Below are positions 1 to 5,814 of a stretch of 9,189 nucleotides of DNA, in pieces. Source of the stretch: CAZFCK01 sp964517355 (GTDB lineage: Bacteria; Desulfobacterota; Desulfovibrionia; Desulfovibrionales; Desulfovibrionaceae); assembly GCA_964517355.1 (NCBI GenBank), contig CAZFCK010000199.1:1-9189 (forward strand), in the 5' to 3' direction. The position numbers and the translations under genes were made by a program. The notes under the pieces were generated by a model. It ran no database searches. It was given only the letters and a program-made list of their open reading frames with translations, and was not told where the DNA came from. Each line of letters begins with the position of its first letter. Within the stretch, counting starts at the first letter, position 1.

Positions 1-99
1 CCCTCGCGCTCCCCCTTCCTAAACTTTGTCGCCAGACAAGTATATTTGTAAGACATTGAATTTATATGTATTTCCGCCAAAAGTCTTTGGAAGGGGGGG
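1..99 (-). repeat. Dispersed intergenic repeat, copy 1 (cut by window edge)
   Basis: The reverse complement of bases 1-92 aligns without gaps to 5573-5664, with about seven mismatches over 92 bases; the adjoining C run (G run here, 93-99) is shared in part. The repeat has a C-rich head, an AT-rich middle and a small internal stem built from TTGTC/GACAA around the loop GCCA. The copy enters from outside the window, so its other end is not visible. No reading frame in it looks coding. The two copies point in opposite directions. Confidence 0.85.
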
Positions 100-120
100 C
101 GGGCGGGCGCGAAAGCCCGC
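93..120 (+). other. G-run cluster (G-quadruplex motif) with adjoining GC hairpin
   Basis: A run of seven Gs at 93-99 is followed by GGG at 101-103 and 105-107, which fits four G3 tracts with one-base loops. It overlaps a GC hairpin in which GCGGGC (103-108) pairs with GCCCGC (115-120). It lies downstream of the minus-strand thioesterase gene, and the G-rich strand is the template for that transcript. It is not a classical terminator, because no T run follows on the minus strand. Formation of a quadruplex is inference. Confidence 0.5.
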
Positions 121-165
121 GACTTTATACGTTTTTTCATTAAGTCCGAAAGTCGTATTACGAAT

Positions 166-612
166 TCATAAACCTTGTTCCAAGGCGCGTCGAATGTTGT
201 AGACCGCTCTCCCCGCGGCTATGATCTTGCGGTCTTTGTCTTTGACGCCTTCTGCGAAAACTTCCGTGGAGACAACGGCAACCCTGTTTCCCAGACGTTC
301 AACCCGCGAGGCCGCGTGCAAATTTCTTGGCGGCGCGGGTAAAAGATAATCCACACGCATGTCGACCGTGGCGATTTTGTCTCGGGCGGTGCAATAGGAC
401 CAGGCCGCCAGGCCGCCGCAGCTGTCGATAAGGGTGGAAATGATGCCCCCGTGCAGTGCCGGACGCCTCACATCACCCAAAAAGTCATCACGGTAAGGCA
501 GCATGATTTCCGCTTCGCCTTTTGCCATCCTCACAACCTGCAATCCAAGAAAGGTATGAAACGGTACATTGTCTTCCATAAAGCGCCGCAACGCCGCATA
601 CTCTTGATGCAT
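166..612 (-). CDS. PaaI-type hotdog-fold thioesterase
   Basis: Predicted cytoplasmic acyl-CoA thioesterase of the PaaI/YdiI-like hotdog superfamily, 148 aa, normal for a single hotdog domain. The family signature is present: a helix entry around His54-Gly55-Gly56 followed by Asp63, then the strand TVDMRVDYLLPAP (82-94), and a closing strand near AAGRAVYNI (132-140). In the family the HGG region and the acidic residue in the following helix form the active site. The substrate cannot be read from sequence; members hydrolyse aromatic or aliphatic acyl-CoAs. I place the start at the ATG ending at 612, because GGAG lies 6 nt upstream of it. The in-frame ATG at 624 (152 aa) has GGAG only 3 nt away. 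The gene is divergent from the DUF2207 gene, with about 260 bp between, and appears monocistronic. Confidence 0.88.
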   Translation of the reverse strand: MHQEYAALRRFMEDNVPFHTFLGLQVVRMAKGEAEIMLPYRDDFLGDVRRPALHGGIISTLIDSCGGLAAWSYCTARDKIATVDMRVDYLLPAPPRNLHAASRVERLGNRVAVVSTEVFAEGVKDKDRKIIAAGRAVYNIRRALEQGL

Positions 613-664
613 AGACAGCTCCATTCACTCCATTGACAATTGTTACCCTTGTTTCGTTTGTTCT

Positions 665-692
665 TTGACAGTTTTATCCTGATTGGTATAGT
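665..692 (+). promoter_or_regulatory. Sigma-70-type promoter for the DUF2207 gene
   Basis: TTGACA (665-670) is separated by 16 bp from TATAGT (687-692). The -35 box is a perfect consensus and the -10 box matches at five of six positions. Transcription would begin near 699 and give a leader of about 175 nt before the ATG at 874. This is the best plus-strand promoter in the divergent spacer 625-873. Confidence 0.6.
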
Positions 693-778
693 CCTGTAAT
701 TGAAAAAACATTCCCCTGGATGCGTAATGATGCGCCTTGGTTTTCCTTAGCGCATCTCGTCTTGAGACAAGGCTCTCC

Positions 779-805
779 TCTGAAACAATTTTCAATTGTT
801 TCAGA
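779..805 (+). promoter_or_regulatory. Perfect 12-bp hairpin in the leader of the DUF2207 gene
   Basis: TCTGAAACAATT (779-790) pairs perfectly with AATTGTTTCAGA (794-805) across a three-base loop. No T run follows, so it is not a simple terminator. It lies in the predicted 5' untranslated region, about 70 nt upstream of the start codon. It could be an RNA regulatory or stability element, or a DNA palindrome bound by a repressor. Confidence 0.45.
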
Positions 806-873
806 AAATGCATAAGAGCATCCGGAACTTTTCAAGCTGAAGGTGCACTAATCCCTTGCGCCTGGAGTTTTTC

Positions 874-2781
874 ATGAAACTTTTCCCATTGCCGTTACTC
901 GCGCTTCTTGTGGCGTCTCTCCTGGCGCCGTATACCTCCCATGCGAACAATGAACGCATTCTGAACTTTCATAGCCAGATAGAGATACATGAAGACGCGA
1001 GCGTCGCGGTCACGGAAACCATTACCGTTCAGGCCAGCGGCCGGGAGATCAAGCGCGGCATCTACCGCTGGCTGCCCACCCGTTACAAAGACCGCTTCGG
1101 CAACACCATGAACGTCCGTTACGAAGTGCTTTCCGTGCAACGCGACGGCAGGGCGGAACCTTTTCACACGGTGTCGGAACCGGGAAAAATCATCGTCTAT
1201 GCCGGAGACAAGGACGTCTTCCTCAAGCCCGGCCAATACACATACACCTTCAGCTACAGAACATGGCGCCAGATTGGCTATTTCGACACGTTTGACGAGC
1301 TCTACTGGAACGTCACCGGCAATTACTGGAGCTTCCCCATAGAACAGGCAAGCTGTACCATTGTCCTGCCCAAAGGGGCGTCCGTGGTACAACAATCCGC
1401 CTATACCGGCGAACACGGTCAACAGGGCCGGGCATACGTGGAAAAAACCGACGATGCGGGCAACCTTGTCTACGCCACCAACGCCCCTCTTTTTCCCGGC
1501 CAAGGACTTACCGTTGCTGTGGCCTGGCCCAAAGGGTTTGTCTACCAGCCCAGCCAAACGGAAGAAATGCGCCATTTCCTCACAGATAACCTTTCTTTCG
1601 TCATCGCATGCACGGGCACCATCCTGGTGCTGCTGCTGTATCTCTGGACCTGGAATCGTGTGGGGCGCGATCCTCTCCGCGGCACAATCGTCCCTCTTTT
1701 CTCGCCCCCTAAAAACCTTTCTCCCGCCGCGGCACGCTTTATCATGCGAATGGGCTTTGACAACAAAGCCTTTGCCGCCGCCGTGATCGATATGGCGGTG
1801 AAAGGACATCTGCGCATCGAGGAACAAGACAAAATTATAGGCACCGGATACACGCTCACACGGCTGCACACGACAACGAAAAACCTGAGCAAGGGCGAGC
1901 AAGGCCTGTCCAGAGCGTTGTTCAAGGATGACGAAAGCGTTAAGCTGGATAAAACCAACCACCTGGTAATCAATAAAGCCCTCAAAAGTCTCAAAAGCAA
2001 CTTGAAAGCTGAATATGAAGCCGCAAATTTCACGACAAATTCCGGGTGGCTGGTTCCGGGTGTGGCCCTTAGCTTTCTCACCATGCTCGCCAGCGCCGGA
2101 CTCCAGGACAGCGAATTCCGCTTCCCGGCCATGTTCATCGTCGCCTGGCTGAGCTTTTGGACCATAGGCTGCGTTTCCTTGGCCCAAAAGGCCGTTACGG
2201 CATGGAAAAGCGGGAGCAAAGGCATGGGGCTTTTTTTCTCGTTATTCTCGCTGCCCTTCTTCGGGGGGGAAATCGGCGCTCTTGTGGCCCTCTCCGTTAT
2301 GACGAGTATTCCTACGGCGTTATGCATGGTTGTCCTCATAGGCTGCGCCCTGCTCTTCTACCACCTTCTCAAGGCGCCAACCTACGCCGGCCGCAGACTC
2401 ATGGACGAAATCGAAGGATTCAAACTCTTTCTTTCCGTATCCGAAAAAGAACGCATGGAACTCCTGCACCCCCCGGACCGAACTCCCATGCTTTTTGAAC
2501 AATATCTCCCCTACGCCCTGGCCCTGGACGTGGAAAACCAGTGGTGCGAACAATTCGCCGAGGTTCTATCCGGAGCGGGTGACGTTTCGGAAGGCGCCTA
2601 CCACCCCGGCTGGTACCACGGCACCTCCTGGAGTACGCTGGGCGCCTCCGGCTTGGCTTCAAGCATCGGGGCCAGTCTTGCCGGCGCTGTGGCCAGCTCC
2701 GCGGCGACTTCCGGCTCGGGCAGCGGCGGGGGCGGCTTTTCCGGCGGGGGTGGCGGAGGCGGCGGGGGCGGCGGCTGGTAA
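874..2781 (+). CDS. DUF2207 family membrane protein (YciQ-like) with glycine-rich tail
   Basis: Predicted envelope protein of the DUF2207 family, 635 aa. A signal peptide (about 1-24, hydrophobic core then SHA) is followed by an exported beta-rich domain (about 25-225) carrying the family's YWNVTGNYWSFPIEQ stretch (144-158). A membrane segment at about 241-258 leads to the PPKNLSPAAARF motif (278-289) and a cytoplasmic domain. Further hydrophobic segments lie at about 391-410, 418-436 and 449-498. The C-terminal region contains the RRLMDEIEGFKLFL and LPYALAL motifs and ends in a GFSG-polyglycine-W tail typical of the family, with 11 consecutive glycines. The biochemical role is not established; the family is often encoded beside lemA. 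ATG 874 is chosen because GGAG lies 6 nt upstream; a TTG at 856 would add six residues. lemA is present in this window, but distant and on the other strand. Confidence 0.92.
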   Translation: MKLFPLPLLALLVASLLAPYTSHANNERILNFHSQIEIHEDASVAVTETITVQASGREIKRGIYRWLPTRYKDRFGNTMNVRYEVLSVQRDGRAEPFHTVSEPGKIIVYAGDKDVFLKPGQYTYTFSYRTWRQIGYFDTFDELYWNVTGNYWSFPIEQASCTIVLPKGASVVQQSAYTGEHGQQGRAYVEKTDDAGNLVYATNAPLFPGQGLTVAVAWPKGFVYQPSQTEEMRHFLTDNLSFVIACTGTILVLLLYLWTWNRVGRDPLRGTIVPLFSPPKNLSPAAARFIMRMGFDNKAFAAAVIDMAVKGHLRIEEQDKIIGTGYTLTRLHTTTKNLSKGEQGLSRALFKDDESVKLDKTNHLVINKALKSLKSNLKAEYEAANFTTNSGWLVPGVALSFLTMLASAGLQDSEFRFPAMFIVAWLSFWTIGCVSLAQKAVTAWKSGSKGMGLFFSLFSLPFFGGEIGALVALSVMTSIPTALCMVVLIGCALLFYHLLKAPTYAGRRLMDEIEGFKLFLSVSEKERMELLHPPDRTPMLFEQYLPYALALDVENQWCEQFAEVLSGAGDVSEGAYHPGWYHGTSWSTLGASGLASSIGASLAGAVASSAATSGSGSGGGGFSGGGGGGGGGGGW

Positions 2782-3036
2782 GGTGTGCGGCACAACGACC
2801 CGCACAACGAAACGGCTACAGGCCGCAACTCATGCCCCTGCATCATGGGGTTGCCTTGTTCGAAAAAGAAAAGCCTTTTTTAATGCAATTTTTGCATAAT
2901 CATGCAATTGCAAAATACATACACCAAAGAGTATCATGCGCACCACCGAGTGCCAGGGAAGGTTCTGACAACCTGCCACAAAGAGTTCGGCAGCGGTATC
3001 GCACTCTGACCACACACCCCAGTCGAGAGGGTTTAG
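2782..3036 (+). other. Spacer between DUF2207 and the 495-aa gene, with ATGCAATT palindromes
   Basis: No gene is visible in this 255-bp spacer. ATGCAATT occurs twice in direct repeat (2883-2890 and 2902-2909). The first copy forms a hairpin with TTGCAT (ATGCAA, TTT, TTGCAT at 2883-2897), and the second lies in the palindrome TGCAATTGCA (2903-2912). The arrangement resembles a paired operator or AT-rich promoter region. A weak promoter reading is TTGCAT (2892-2897), 18 bp, TACATA (2916-2921). No terminator with a T run was found after the DUF2207 stop codon. Confidence 0.35.
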
Positions 3037-4524
3037 ATGAATCAAGACGGCAACGCCTATCTGCAAGCCTACCTGGACGAGTTTAATAAACTCAAGGAGC
3101 GTAAGCGGCTCAAAGAAGTGCTCGAACGTGAAATGCTGCTGGCGTTCATCCGCGCCAACATGAACCGCATTGCCGAATTTCCACTTCTTGAAACAGAACA
3201 AACCGCTATCATAGATCTCATTTGCCAAAGGGCGCTTGATCATCCCTGTCAGGAATACATCAAAACTTGGCTTGGTATCTTTCTCGTCAGTTTGAATCAC
3301 TATGCAAAAAGCAAGGATGGAGCGGAACCCGAGCAACAAGAAAAAAACAAAACGGCCCTTTTCAATGCCGAAAAAATACTCATCCAATGCGTCCAAGGCG
3401 CCGTCTACGCTGCAGGGTTGACAAAAGACAATATTTTTCACGCCATTGTCGGCACGTTGGGAGCGGACTCTCTGCCTCCTCTGCAGGAACTCACAAAAAC
3501 CATGCTCGCAGATGACAATTTTTGGCGCGCCGTATTGGATTCCTTAGTCATCGAGCGTATTGCCAAAGCTTATGAGGAAATACTCAGCGGCAAACGGTAT
3601 TCCTTAACCAAAGACGAAGCCTTTGTGGTGTTACGCTTCCATCTCGACGACATCTTGCGCTATGGCGGCGCCATGCCTGTTGAGGTGGAAAAAACACGCA
3701 TCCAGACCGCGTTTGAGGAAATACAATTGGACACCGCGGGAAGAAAAAGAATCACCTGCATTACCCACTTCCTGCAAAACACGATAGACCAGGATATTCT
3801 GAAACAGTTGAACGACAAGGAACTGGCTCATGCGGGGCAAGTCGTTTGTATGGACGATATCTCCGCACACCTCTGCTCTCGGCTCGCACCAAGCGACTCC
3901 CCCCCCTCGGACGCGAATGAAGAAGCCAATCAGGAACCCTTGGAATTTCTTCGCGACCAGGCCCTGGCCATGGCTGTTGGGGCGACCATTGCCGCCAGTA
4001 TCGTCAAGCAGGACTTCTTGCGCGCGCTTAAGGAATTAACCGCGGGGGAAACAAAGGTGTTGTCCGAGACCATGGGCAATATGGAGCGCTTGCGTATGCG
4101 CCCCGCCCTGGGACTGATCTTTGAATTCTACCTCTGTCATCACCTGCGCGAACTCGCGGGGGAAGACGCAGCAAAACTCCAGCTGCGCACAGTACGATCG
4201 CGGCGTGTCCCCAAAAACGCCGTTGAGGCCCTTGCAAGCTTGGGATTGAACCGTATCCGGCAGAAAAAATTTTTTGCGGATGACGTAGCGGACCAGGAAT
4301 CCATGCTTTTCAGCGCCAGGACCCCTACGGAGTTGCAAAAATTGCTCGCAATGTTCCAGGTAGAGGATCAACTGCTGCGCAGCATCCTGCAACTATGGCG
4401 CGACGCATCTGTAAAAGTGGATATTCTCGCGGCAATCAATCTCAAACAATTGGCCAAAGTGACGACAAACCTGTCCCAGCGCGTCGCGGAAATTCTCACC
4501 AGGCTTGGCATTGCCATGCGCTGA
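3037..4524 (+). CDS. Hypothetical all-helical cytoplasmic protein, 495 aa
   Basis: I do not recognise this protein. It is 495 aa, with no signal peptide and no convincing membrane helix (the stretch ALAMAVGATIAASIV is only mildly hydrophobic). It reads as alpha-helical throughout. The N-terminus is charged and coiled-coil-like (about 10-40, rich in K, E, R and L). Helical segments continue to about residue 285, followed by a low-complexity linker rich in S, P, D, N and E (about 286-305), then a second helical domain to the end. I see no enzymatic motif (no P-loop, nuclease or kinase signature), so a scaffold, regulatory or adaptor role is only a guess. The purine-rich AGAGGG lies about 5 nt upstream of the ATG. 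Composition matches its neighbours and the frame is open throughout. It follows DUF2207 on the same strand after 255 bp. Confidence 0.85.
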   Translation: MNQDGNAYLQAYLDEFNKLKERKRLKEVLEREMLLAFIRANMNRIAEFPLLETEQTAIIDLICQRALDHPCQEYIKTWLGIFLVSLNHYAKSKDGAEPEQQEKNKTALFNAEKILIQCVQGAVYAAGLTKDNIFHAIVGTLGADSLPPLQELTKTMLADDNFWRAVLDSLVIERIAKAYEEILSGKRYSLTKDEAFVVLRFHLDDILRYGGAMPVEVEKTRIQTAFEEIQLDTAGRKRITCITHFLQNTIDQDILKQLNDKELAHAGQVVCMDDISAHLCSRLAPSDSPPSDANEEANQEPLEFLRDQALAMAVGATIAASIVKQDFLRALKELTAGETKVLSETMGNMERLRMRPALGLIFEFYLCHHLRELAGEDAAKLQLRTVRSRRVPKNAVEALASLGLNRIRQKKFFADDVADQESMLFSARTPTELQKLLAMFQVEDQLLRSILQLWRDASVKVDILAAINLKQLAKVTTNLSQRVAEILTRLGIAMR

Positions 4525-4564
4525 ACTTTTTTTCTTTCCTGCGCCGGGTACCGGCTATGCGCGG

Positions 4565-4594
4565 TTGACATCATTTTGTCCTATCCCGTATAGT
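4565..4594 (+). promoter_or_regulatory. Sigma-70-type promoter for the small exported protein gene
   Basis: TTGACA (4565-4570) is separated by 18 bp from TATAGT (4589-4594). The boxes are identical to those of the promoter at 665-692. It lies 40 bp after the stop of the 495-aa gene and predicts transcription from about 4601. The next gene is therefore an independent unit with a long leader. Confidence 0.65.
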
Positions 4595-4600
4595 ATCTCT

Positions 4601-4810
4601 CTAATAGCGTAAGAATGTGAAGCATTCTTACATGCTTTTACGGCATTGCTTTCCGCGTCAGTCCGGGAGGCATGCCCGCCGCCGGGTTCTCGGCATACGA
4701 TCTCTGCCCGGAAAACGGTTGCTGATTGGCCTGTAACTCGAAATGACACCGGCTGGAAGGGGTGGTCTCTGGGCCGTAACGCCCGCACGAACCAATTGGA
4801 GGATGTTGAG
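4601..4810 (+). promoter_or_regulatory. Long structured 5' leader of the small exported protein gene
   Basis: About 210 nt separate the predicted start of transcription from the ATG at 4811. The leader opens with a perfect 9-bp hairpin: GTAAGAATG (4609-4617), a five-base loop, CATTCTTAC (4623-4631). Further on are GC-rich segments able to pair, including TCCGGG and CCCGGA closing a stretch around 4660-4732 and GCCG/CGGC inside it. I could not match it to a known riboswitch class. It ends with GGAGG (4798-4802), 8 nt before the ATG. It may be a regulatory leader, an mRNA-stabilising element, or a separate small RNA. Confidence 0.4.
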
Positions 4811-5014
4811 ATGAAAAAAATCGTTATGTTTCTGGGAGCACTGGCTCTGGTAGCCGCCATGAGCACCGTTGCTCTGGCCGCAGGTGACAAATGTCAGGAG
4901 CGGAAAGCTGATCTCATCGATATTTCGCCCAAGAAAGACATCATGTACACCATCCAGGATTGCGACGCCGCTAAAGTCGAAGCTGCCGCCGCCATCGCCA
5001 AAAAAGGCTTGTAA
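4811..5014 (+). CDS. Small exported two-cysteine protein, 67 aa
   Basis: I do not recognise the family. The protein has a clear Sec signal peptide: MKKI, a hydrophobic core, then STVALA with a likely cut after Ala23. This leaves a mature periplasmic peptide of about 44 residues. The mature part has two cysteines (28 and 51 of the precursor) that could form a disulfide, and ends in an alanine/lysine-rich helix. The ATG at 4811 is supported by GGAGG 8 nt upstream and by the signal peptide starting there; longer in-frame extensions upstream run through the leader and look non-coding. The gene has a near-consensus promoter (4565-4594) and a strong terminator (5052-5085), so it appears to be a compact, probably well expressed single-gene unit. 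The function is unknown. Confidence 0.85.
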   Translation: MKKIVMFLGALALVAAMSTVALAAGDKCQERKADLIDISPKKDIMYTIQDCDAAKVEAAAAIAKKGL

Positions 5015-5051
5015 TCACCCTGTCTTTTTTTTGCGACGACATGTGAAAGTC

Positions 5052-5085
5052 AAAAGGTCGGGAGTCACGCTCTCGACCTTTTTTT
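5052..5085 (+). terminator. Rho-independent terminator, probably bidirectional
   Basis: GGTCGGGAG (5056-5064) pairs with CTCTCGACC (5070-5078), one pair being G-U, across the loop TCACG. The stem is followed by seven Ts (5079-5085) and preceded by AAAA (5052-5055), which extends the stem. It ends the small exported protein transcript. The AAAA gives a shorter U run on the other strand, so it may also serve the convergent AbrB-type gene. Confidence 0.9.
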
Positions 5086-5122
5086 GCGCCCTGCGCGTGA
5101 ACAAAGCGAACCTGAAAACAGC

Positions 5123-5365
5123 CTACCCCGCCAACCGATACAAAATGCGGCGGCGTTCCGCAGGGTTCAGAGTATCGCCCCTGACCAGGGCTTCGGCATC
5201 CCGTTCCTTATCTTCGGAGAAGCGGCAGGGACGCTCCAAGCGCAATACCAGCGCCCTGGATTCGACATCCACACGGAAAGAGGTTTCCGCATCCAACCCC
5301 AACTGCCGCCGAATATGGCGAGGGATGGTCACACGCCCTTGTTTGTCCATATATACCCGTTGCAT
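5123..5365 (-). CDS. AbrB/MazE-type (SpoVT-AbrB) DNA-binding protein
   Basis: Predicted transcriptional regulator or antitoxin-like protein of 80 aa with an N-terminal swapped-hairpin AbrB domain. The signature VYMDKQGRVTIPRHIRRQLG spans residues 4-23 and is followed by the beta-strand segments SFRVDVES and ALVLRLE (29-45). The C-terminal half is short, charged and helical and ends in ILYRLAG. Such domains dimerise and bind operator DNA, often including their own promoter. The sequence AAGGAGG lies 9 nt upstream of the chosen ATG (5365); a TTG directly before it (5368) would have 6-nt spacing and is equally possible. A longer frame reaching to 5503 runs into repeat DNA and has no support. No toxin gene (MazF, PIN or other) is adjacent on either side, so a stand-alone regulator is more likely than a toxin-antitoxin pair. 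Confidence 0.85.
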   Translation of the reverse strand: MQRVYMDKQGRVTIPRHIRRQLGLDAETSFRVDVESRALVLRLERPCRFSEDKERDAEALVRGDTLNPAERRRILYRLAG

Positions 5366-5448
5366 CAATAAACGCCTCCTTGCAGTGAAGCATTTCTTAA
5401 GCACAACATTCACCCATAACGCCATGTAACCGGAATGCCTCCGGCGGA

Positions 5449-5475
5449 TTAAGAGCCTTTGAAAAAGGTTCTTAA
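5449..5475. repeat. Hairpin repeat (AAGGTTCTTA type), copy 1
   Basis: TTAAGAGCCTTT (5449-5460) pairs with AAAGGTTCTTAA (5464-5475), with one G-U pair. The half TTTGAAAAAGGTTCTTA recurs exactly at the right end of the window within 9104-9129. It overlaps the left end of the MITE-like unit at 5472. It may act as a weak terminator or as a mobile hairpin repeat. Confidence 0.6.
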
Positions 5476-5524
5476 GGAAACACTGATTAAAGACTCGTTT
5501 CAAGGCGAAAATGCGCTAGGTTTT

Positions 5525-5565
5525 TCCGGGGGAGAAACCTTTCTAGAGAAAGGTTCTCCCCCCGG
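5525..5565. repeat. CCGGGGG-AACCTTT hairpin repeat, copy 1
   Basis: The arm at 5525-5544 (TCCGGGGGAGAAACCTTTCT) pairs almost completely with the arm ending at 5565 (AGAAAGGTTCTCCCCCCGGA), with a two-base loop. The same motif starts again at 9166 near the window end. Such hairpins act as terminator-like intergenic repeats; here there is no T run on either side. Confidence 0.65.
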
Positions 5566-5567
5566 AT

Positions 5568-5664
5568 CCCCCTTCCAAAGACATTTGGCAGAAATACCTA
5601 TAAATTCAATGTCTTATAAATATATTTGTCTGGCGACAAAGTTTAGAAAAGGGGAGCGCGAGGG
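5568..5664 (+). repeat. Dispersed intergenic repeat, copy 2
   Basis: This is the counterpart of 1-99 in inverted orientation, with 92 bases aligned (5573-5664) and about seven mismatches. Internal pairing is visible: AAGACAT (5578-5584) with ATGTCTT (5609-5615), and TTTGTC (5625-5630) with GACAAA (5635-5640) around the loop TGGC. Several of the differences between the copies fall in the AT-rich middle. The left flanks of the two copies differ completely beyond the C run. Confidence 0.85.
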
Positions 5665-5751
5665 GGAGAACCCTTTTTAGCGGCAGCCGTTAGGCGCGGT
5701 CGTTTCGGGCCTTACGGATGGCGACAGCACCGCTAAGGGTTTCCCCCTCGC
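5658..5751. repeat. Long imperfect stem-loop with nested inner hairpin
   Basis: The arm 5658-5683 (GCGAGGGGG...AGCGG) is complementary to 5730-5751 (CCGCT...CCCCCTCGC) with small bulges. Inside the loop, CCGTTAGGC (5687-5695) and GCCTTACGG (5709-5717) pair with one mismatch. It fills the right third of the MITE-like unit. Any RNA read through it would fold into a stable branched structure. Confidence 0.6.
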
Positions 5752-5805
5752 ATCTCCAGTGAATTAATCAGCGTTTCCTTAATAATCTTCAAAAAATGTT
5801 GTGAC

Positions 5806-5814
5806 TGGTATAAT
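5806..5814 (+). promoter_or_regulatory. Extended -10 promoter in the gene-free spacer
   Basis: TGG followed by a perfect TATAAT (5809-5814) makes an extended -10 element. The -35 position holds only a weak match (TCTTCA, 5786-5791). Transcription would begin near 5821 and run into AT-rich DNA with no clear gene, so it may produce a small RNA or a short peptide starting with GTG at 5832. Confidence 0.4.

Larger units (their letters stand above)
5472..5782. mobile_element. MITE-like 311-bp unit with 19-bp terminal inverted repeats
   Basis: TTAAGGAAACACTGATTAA (5472-5490) and TTAATCAGCGTTTCCTTAA (5764-5782) are inverted repeats complementary at 18 of 19 positions. Between them lie a hairpin (5525-5565), the 92-bp dispersed repeat shared with 1-92 (5573-5664), and a long imperfect stem (5658-5751). 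There is no coding frame for a transposase. This is what a non-autonomous miniature inverted-repeat element would look like. A TTAA tetranucleotide sits at each extreme end and could be part of the element or a target duplication. The assignment to a known insertion-sequence family could not be made. Confidence 0.5.

Noticed and set aside
270..279. A finding entry at these coordinates
   Set aside because: These numbers are residue positions of the CofD-like motif, not bases; the correct DNA location is given in the entry at 8197-8229, and nothing unusual is claimed for bases 270-279.
895..2187. 430-codon minus-strand frame opposite the DUF2207 gene, and a 265-codon one at 1542-2339
   Set aside because: Antisense frames over a well-supported DUF2207 gene; no ribosome site, no family resemblance, and composition typical of GC-biased third-position shadows.
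2830..3441. 203-codon minus-strand frame
   Set aside because: Overlaps the start of the 495-aa gene on the other strand; no domain and no initiation signal.
4543..4555. GCCGG-GTA-CCGGC hairpin after the 495-aa gene as a terminator
   Set aside because: The T run lies before the stem, not after it, and the stem is immediately followed by a promoter.
4646..4810. In-frame upstream extension of the small exported protein gene to 122 aa
   Set aside because: The extension would start at a TTG and would bury the signal peptide; the GGAGG before 4811 fits the short form.
5366..5503. Upstream extension of the AbrB-type gene to 126 aa
   Set aside because: It runs into repeat hairpins, and the strong AAGGAGG site sits immediately before the short form.
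5449..5752. CRISPR-like or tRNA/ncRNA array in the repeat-rich spacer
   Set aside because: The repeats are inverted hairpins with no regular direct spacing, and no tRNA T-loop or known RNA motif was found.
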